64,000 nt of DNA, taken from positions 62,001 through 126,000 of the forward strand of contig UQYG01000001.1 in the NCBI GenBank assembly GCA_900545275.1, in the 5' to 3' direction. Of this stretch, positions 60,149 through 64,000 are shown in pieces (the first letter of the stretch is position 1; the number at the start of each line of letters is the position of its first letter). The DNA comes from an uncultured Sutterella sp. Lineage in GTDB: Bacteria > Pseudomonadota > Gammaproteobacteria > Burkholderiales > Burkholderiaceae_F. The translations under genes and the position numbers were made by a program. Under the pieces are notes generated by a model that was not told the origin of the DNA, did not search any database, and was given only the letters and a program-made list of their open reading frames with translations.

Positions 60149-61147
60149 ATGACCACCCGAGAGCGCACCGCCCTTCTTCTTCTCAACACGGGGTCGCCCG
60201 ACGCGCCGGAAGTTTCGGCCGTCCGGCGCTATCTCGCGGAATTTTTGAGCGACGAGCGCGTGATCGAACTCCCGAAATGGAAATGGTGGCCGATTCTGCA
60301 CGGCATCATCCTGCGCGTGCGCCCGGCGCGTTCGGCCGAGCGCTACCGCGGTGTCTGGACCGAAGAGGGCTCGCCTCTCCTCGTTCACACGAAGTCGATC
60401 GCCGAGAAACTCGTTCGGCGCCTCGCCGCCGAGGAAATTTCCGTGCATTGGGCCTCCTGCTACGGCAACCCTTCGATTCCGTCCGTCCTTACGGAACTGG
60501 AGAAGGCAGGCGTCGAGCGTCTCGTTGTCCTTCCGCTTTTCCCTCAGTACGCGCCGCAGACGACGGCCTCGGCCTTCGACGCCGTTTTTCGCCACCTCAT
60601 GACGAGGCGCAGCCAGCCGGCCCTTACGACCATCCGCGAATACGGAACGCACCCCGCCTACGTCGAGGCGCTTGCGCGCAGCATCGAAGCGCACTGGGAG
60701 AGGACGGGCCGGCCCTTTGCAGAGGGCGGCAAACTCCTCATGAGCTTTCACGGACTGCCGAAGTCCTGCGTCGCCAAGGGCGACCGCTATGAAGAGGACT
60801 GCCGCAAGACGGCGGCCCTTTTGGCGGAGCGCTTGGGGCTCGGGGAGGACGAGTGGCTGCTCTCCTTTCAGTCGCGCTTCGGCAGGGAAGAGTGGCTCAC
60901 GCCCTACACGGAACCCACGCTTCGCGAACTCGGAAGGGCGGGCGTGCCGCGGGTCGACGTCGTGTGTCCGGGCTTCGCTTCGGACTGCCTCGAGACAATC
61001 GAGGAGATCAATGACGAAGCGCGCCGCGCTTACGAGGAGTCCGTCGGGGAGGGGCGCTTCGAATACATCCCGGCCCTGAACGCCTGTGACGACGCCGTGG
61101 CGCTTTACGCCCGTCTCACGCTTGAGGCCCTCGGGCGCAAGGCTTGA
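60149..61147 (+). CDS. hemH: Ferrochelatase HemH
   Basis: 332 residues from the ATG at 60149, with GGAG 9 nt upstream; the 5-codon-longer TTG start is less likely. Motifs: LLLLNTGSPDAPEVSAVRRY, HWASCYGNPSIPSVLTEL, PLFPQYAPQTTASAFDAVF, MSFHGLPKSCV (catalytic His near residue 200) and VVCPGFASDCLETIEEI (catalytic Glu). It inserts Fe2+ into protoporphyrin IX, the last step after HemG. The stop codon lies inside the grpE sigma-32 promoter. Confidence 0.97.
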   Translation: MTTRERTALLLLNTGSPDAPEVSAVRRYLAEFLSDERVIELPKWKWWPILHGIILRVRPARSAERYRGVWTEEGSPLLVHTKSIAEKLVRRLAAEEISVHWASCYGNPSIPSVLTELEKAGVERLVVLPLFPQYAPQTTASAFDAVFRHLMTRRSQPALTTIREYGTHPAYVEALARSIEAHWERTGRPFAEGGKLLMSFHGLPKSCVAKGDRYEEDCRKTAALLAERLGLGEDEWLLSFQSRFGREEWLTPYTEPTLRELGRAGVPRVDVVCPGFASDCLETIEEINDEARRAYEESVGEGRFEYIPALNACDDAVALYARLTLEALGRKA

Positions 61148-61171
61148 AAAAAGAGGGAATCATCCCCATAT
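61143..61171 (+). promoter_or_regulatory. Sigma-32 (heat-shock) promoter of grpE
   Basis: CTTGAAA (61143-61149), 14-bp spacer, CCCCATAT (61164-61171): full agreement with the RpoH consensus. The hemH TGA (61145-61147) lies within the -35. Confidence 0.92.
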
Positions 61172-61215
61172 AGAAGGCATCACACGTATTACCCCTTTGA
61201 ATCGGGAATTTTGTC

Positions 61216-61809
61216 ATGACGGAACAGGAAGAAAAGAAGGCGCAGGAACCCTGCGCCGCCGAAAAGGAAGAAGTCCCCTGCGGCGAATGCGACTGCGGTG
61301 CGCAAGCCTGCGGCGAAGCCAAGGAGGAAAAGAAGGCCCTTTCGGTCGAAGAGCTTCAGACGGCTCTGCAGCTCGCCGAAGCCAAGGTGCTCGAGCACTA
61401 TGATCTTTACGTGCGCGCGATGGCGGAACTCGAAAACACTCGCCGCCGTTCGGCCGAAGAGGTGCAGAAGGCCCGCAAGTTCGGGATTGAGAAGTTCGCG
61501 GAAAATCTCCTCCCCGTCGTCGACAGTCTAGAAAAGGCGCTCGAACTCACGAAGGAGGACGACCAGAATCCCCTTCGCGAAGGGATGGCCGCCACCTACC
61601 GTCAGCTCACGCACGCGCTCGAAGTGTCGGGTATGAAGGAAATCAATCCCAAGGGCGAAGTGTTCGACCCGCATCACCATCAGGCGATCGCCATGGTGCC
61701 CGCGACCGAAGAGATCAAGGCCGGCTGCGTCGTCGAAGTCTTCCAGCGCGGTTGGCTCATCAACGAACGCGTTCTGCGTCCGGCCATGGTGAGCGTGGCG
61801 CAGGGCTAA
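61216..61809 (+). CDS. grpE: Nucleotide-exchange factor GrpE
   Basis: 197 residues. An acidic Cys-containing N-tail (CGECDCGAQACGEAKEEKKA) is followed by the long coiled-coil (ELQTALQLAEAKVLEHYDLY), the ARAMAELENTRRRS-type hinge and the beta-wing domain (EVFDPHHHQAIAMVPATEEI, RGWLINERVLRPAMVSVAQ). GrpE releases ADP from DnaK and acts as thermosensor. The four cysteines in the tail (CGECDCGAQAC) could bind a metal or respond to redox. Own sigma-32 promoter and terminator. Confidence 0.95.
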   Translation: MTEQEEKKAQEPCAAEKEEVPCGECDCGAQACGEAKEEKKALSVEELQTALQLAEAKVLEHYDLYVRAMAELENTRRRSAEEVQKARKFGIEKFAENLLPVVDSLEKALELTKEDDQNPLREGMAATYRQLTHALEVSGMKEINPKGEVFDPHHHQAIAMVPATEEIKAGCVVEVFQRGWLINERVLRPAMVSVAQG

Positions 61810-61828
61810 GAAAGGGAGAATGAGTCCG

Positions 61829-61866
61829 AAAGCCTCGGTTTCGCAAGGAAATCGGGGCTTTTTTCT
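61829..61866 (+). terminator. Terminator between grpE and dnaK
   Basis: 14-bp stem with two G-U wobbles (AAAGCCTCGGTTTC with GAAATCGGGGCTTT), loop GCAAG, followed by TTTTT. Confidence 0.88.
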
Positions 61867-61906
61867 TCTGCGGGCACGGGGCGGGAGAAAAATTTTCCCG
61901 GCTGAG

Positions 61907-61934
61907 CTTGAAAAATCCGCGGCTGTCCCCATAT
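61907..61934 (+). promoter_or_regulatory. Sigma-32 (heat-shock) promoter of dnaK
   Basis: CTTGAAA (61907-61913), 13-bp spacer, CCCCATAT (61927-61934), about 100 bp before the ATG. Confidence 0.92.
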
Positions 61935-62044
61935 GGGGATTAAAGGCGAAGAAATTCCTTCGCAGACGATTTCTCTTTCTCATACGCGCCTGCGGGCCCG
62001 TCGCAAATCGACCCGCAAGAGCGCCCACAAGAGGTTTTACAGAA

Positions 62045-63958
62045 ATGGCAAAGATTATCGGCATTGACCTTGGTACGACGAACTCCGCCGTCGCCGTGAT
62101 GGAAGGCGAGAACGTCAAGGTTATCGAAAACAGCGAAGGCGCCCGCACGACGCCGTCGATCATCGCTTACATGGACAACGGCGAAATCCTCGTCGGCGCC
62201 CCCGCCAAGCGTCAGGCCGTCACCAACCCGAAGAACACGCTCTTCGCGGTGAAGCGCTTGATCGGCCGTCGCTTTGACGACCGCGAAGTGCAGAAGGACA
62301 TCGGCCTCATGCCCTTCAAGATCACGCGCGCCGACAACGGCGACGCCTGGGTCGAAGTGCAGGAAGGCAAGAAGCTCGCTCCGCAGCAGGTGAGCGCGGA
62401 AGTGTTGCGCAAGATGAAGAAGACCGCCGAAGACTACCTCGGCGAACCGGTCACGGAAGCCGTGATTACGGTGCCGGCCTACTTCAACGACAGCCAGCGT
62501 CAGGCCACGAAGGACGCCGGCCGCATCGCCGGTCTCGAAGTCAAGCGCATCATCAACGAACCGACCGCCGCGGCGCTCGCCTTCGGTCTCGACAAGGGCG
62601 GCAGCGGCGACCGCAAGATTGCGGTCTACGACTTGGGCGGCGGCACGTTCGACATCTCGATCATCGACCTTGCGAACGTCGACGGCGACAAGCAGTTTGA
62701 AGTGCTCTCCACGAACGGCGACACGTTCCTGGGCGGCGAAGACTTCGACCAGCGCCTCGTCGACTACATCATCGGCGAATTCCGCAAGGACACGGGCGTC
62801 GACCTCTCCAAGGACATCCTCGCCCTGCAGCGTCTGAAGGACGCCGCCGAAAAGGCCAAGATCGAGCTCTCGAGCCGTCAGGAAACGGAAATCAACCTTC
62901 CGTACATCACGGCCGACGCCACGGGTCCGAAGCACCTGAACATCAACATCACGCGCGCCAAGTTCGAAGGTCTCGTCGAAGACCTCGTGCAGCGCACGAT
63001 CGAACCGTGCCGCAAGGCTCTGGCCGACGCGGGCGCCTCGAAGTCCGACATCACCGACGTGATCCTCGTGGGCGGTCAGTCCCGCATGCCGCGCGTGCAG
63101 GAAGTCGTCCGCGAATTCTTCGGCCGCGAACCGCGCAAGGACGTCAACCCCGACGAAGCCGTCGCCATCGGCGCCGCCGTCCAGGGGTCGGTCCTCACCG
63201 GCGAACGCCACGACGTGCTGCTTCTCGACGTGACGCCTTTGACGCTCGGCATTGAAACGCTCGGCGGCGTGATGACCGCGATGATCAAGCGCAACACCAC
63301 GATCCCGACCAAGCACAGCCAGGTCTTCTCGACGGCCGAAGACAATCAGCCCGCCGTGACGATCAAGGTCTATCAGGGCGAACGTGAAATGGCCGCCTCG
63401 AACAAGCTGCTCGGCGAATTCAACCTCGAAGGCATTCCGCCCGCCCGCCGCGGCGTGCCGCAGATTGAAGTGACCTTCGACATCGACGCCAACGGTATTC
63501 TGCACGTGGCCGCCAAGGACAAGGCCACCGGCAAGGAAAACACGATCACCATCAAGGCGAGCTCGGGGCTTTCCGAAGAGGAAATCGAACGCATGGTGCA
63601 GGACGCCGAAGCGAACAAGGAAGAGGATCACCGCCGCTTCGAACTCGCTCAGGCCCGCAACACGGCCGACGCCGCCGTGAGCCAGGTCCAGAAGACCCTG
63701 AAGGATTACGGCGACAAGATCGACGCCGCCGACCGCATGGCCTGTGAAGACGCGATCAAGGTCGTGGAAGAAAAGGTCAAGGGCGAAGACAAGGCTGCGA
63801 TCGAACAGGCCGTCGAACGTCTGATGGAAGCCGCTCAGAAGATCGGCGAGAAGATGAACGCCGCCGCCAAGGAGGCCGCCCCGCAGGGCGAAGCCGAGCA
63901 GGCTAAGAAGGCCGATGACGACGTCGTGGACGCCGACTTCACGGACGTGAAGAAGTAA
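62045..63958 (+). CDS. dnaK: Chaperone DnaK (Hsp70)
   Basis: 637 residues from the ATG at 62045 (MAKIIGIDLGTTNSAVAVME); the longer frame upstream crosses the promoter. Signatures: IDLGTTNS, VYDLGGGTFDISIIDL, VILVGGQSRMPRVQEVVREF, the linker LLLDVTPL before the peptide-binding domain, and the C-terminal DDDVVDADFTDVKK. It works with GrpE (upstream) and DnaJ (presumably just outside the window). Confidence 0.98.
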   Translation: MAKIIGIDLGTTNSAVAVMEGENVKVIENSEGARTTPSIIAYMDNGEILVGAPAKRQAVTNPKNTLFAVKRLIGRRFDDREVQKDIGLMPFKITRADNGDAWVEVQEGKKLAPQQVSAEVLRKMKKTAEDYLGEPVTEAVITVPAYFNDSQRQATKDAGRIAGLEVKRIINEPTAAALAFGLDKGGSGDRKIAVYDLGGGTFDISIIDLANVDGDKQFEVLSTNGDTFLGGEDFDQRLVDYIIGEFRKDTGVDLSKDILALQRLKDAAEKAKIELSSRQETEINLPYITADATGPKHLNINITRAKFEGLVEDLVQRTIEPCRKALADAGASKSDITDVILVGGQSRMPRVQEVVREFFGREPRKDVNPDEAVAIGAAVQGSVLTGERHDVLLLDVTPLTLGIETLGGVMTAMIKRNTTIPTKHSQVFSTAEDNQPAVTIKVYQGEREMAASNKLLGEFNLEGIPPARRGVPQIEVTFDIDANGILHVAAKDKATGKENTITIKASSGLSEEEIERMVQDAEANKEEDHRRFELAQARNTADAAVSQVQKTLKDYGDKIDAADRMACEDAIKVVEEKVKGEDKAAIEQAVERLMEAAQKIGEKMNAAAKEAAPQGEAEQAKKADDDVVDADFTDVKK

Positions 63959-64000
63959 TCGGAACTTCCCGAAGGCACACCCAGAAGGGTCGGTCGCGCA

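Noticed and set aside
61940..63631. 563-codon minus-strand frame
   Set aside because: Antisense of dnaK; strong codon bias in dnaK leaves the complement open.

Overview
The window is about 62-63% G+C and densely packed with bacterial core genes. It looks like a Betaproteobacterium of the order Burkholderiales. A member of the Sutterellaceae (asaccharolytic gut bacteria) is my best guess, from the gene arrangements (lptD-surA opposite amgK-murU, yhdP opposite glnE, hemH-grpE-dnaK), the NAD-malic enzyme, the DcuC-type dicarboxylate carrier and the anaerobic-type HemG. That placement is inference; no rRNA or other decisive marker is present. I see no prophage, insertion sequence, CRISPR array, toxin-antitoxin pair or recognisable defence island. 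I did not find an obviously new multi-gene system.

Layout. 1-4576: outer-membrane biogenesis (surA, partial; lptD) opposite the peptidoglycan-recycling pair amgK-murU. 4625-7456: dusB-fis-purH. 7593-10213: tolB-pal-cpoB without tolQRA. 10439-19459: malic enzyme, scpA, a SulP anion transporter, metG opposite apbC, and a thioredoxin-reductase-like ferredoxin reductase. 19617-25619: BepA-like protease, moaC, an orphan response regulator, two Usp genes, tcdA and an unnamed 132-residue protein. 25697-32378: a small kinase-like protein, ettA, an MnmC-like oxidoreductase lacking its methyltransferase half, a UPF0149 protein, uppP, trmB and tRNA-Gly(CCC). 32440-37634: metNI, tandem tRNA-Lys genes, recA-recX and a TerC-family membrane protein. 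37722-47556: mnmA, a nitronate-monooxygenase-like protein without its usual histidine, lrgAB, an S4 protein plus GntR regulator, a DcuC carrier opposite an M20 peptidase, fadD and hemG. 47912-63958: infA, cdsA/plsC, tldD-yhdP opposite glnE, a YheT-like hydrolase, a VUT-family protein, hemH, grpE and dnaK.

Common threads. Several genes act on tRNA (dusB, tcdA, mnmA, the MnmC-like protein, trmB, metG and three tRNAs). Several build or recycle the envelope (surA, lptD, amgK, murU, tol-pal, bepA, uppP, cdsA, plsC, yhdP). grpE and dnaK each have a convincing sigma-32 promoter. A -10 hexamer TACAAT recurs upstream of at least a dozen genes and looks like the housekeeping promoter signature of this genome. 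Rho-independent terminators are numerous, often shared by converging genes.

Most unusual points: the reduced MnmC; the NMO homologue lacking the histidine; a perfect 14-bp inverted repeat upstream of recA; the symmetric outward-facing promoters of metG and apbC; face-to-face lptD/amgK promoters; a Tat-like signal on TolB; a response regulator with an incomplete acidic pocket; and the structured leaders of infA and of the 132-residue protein.
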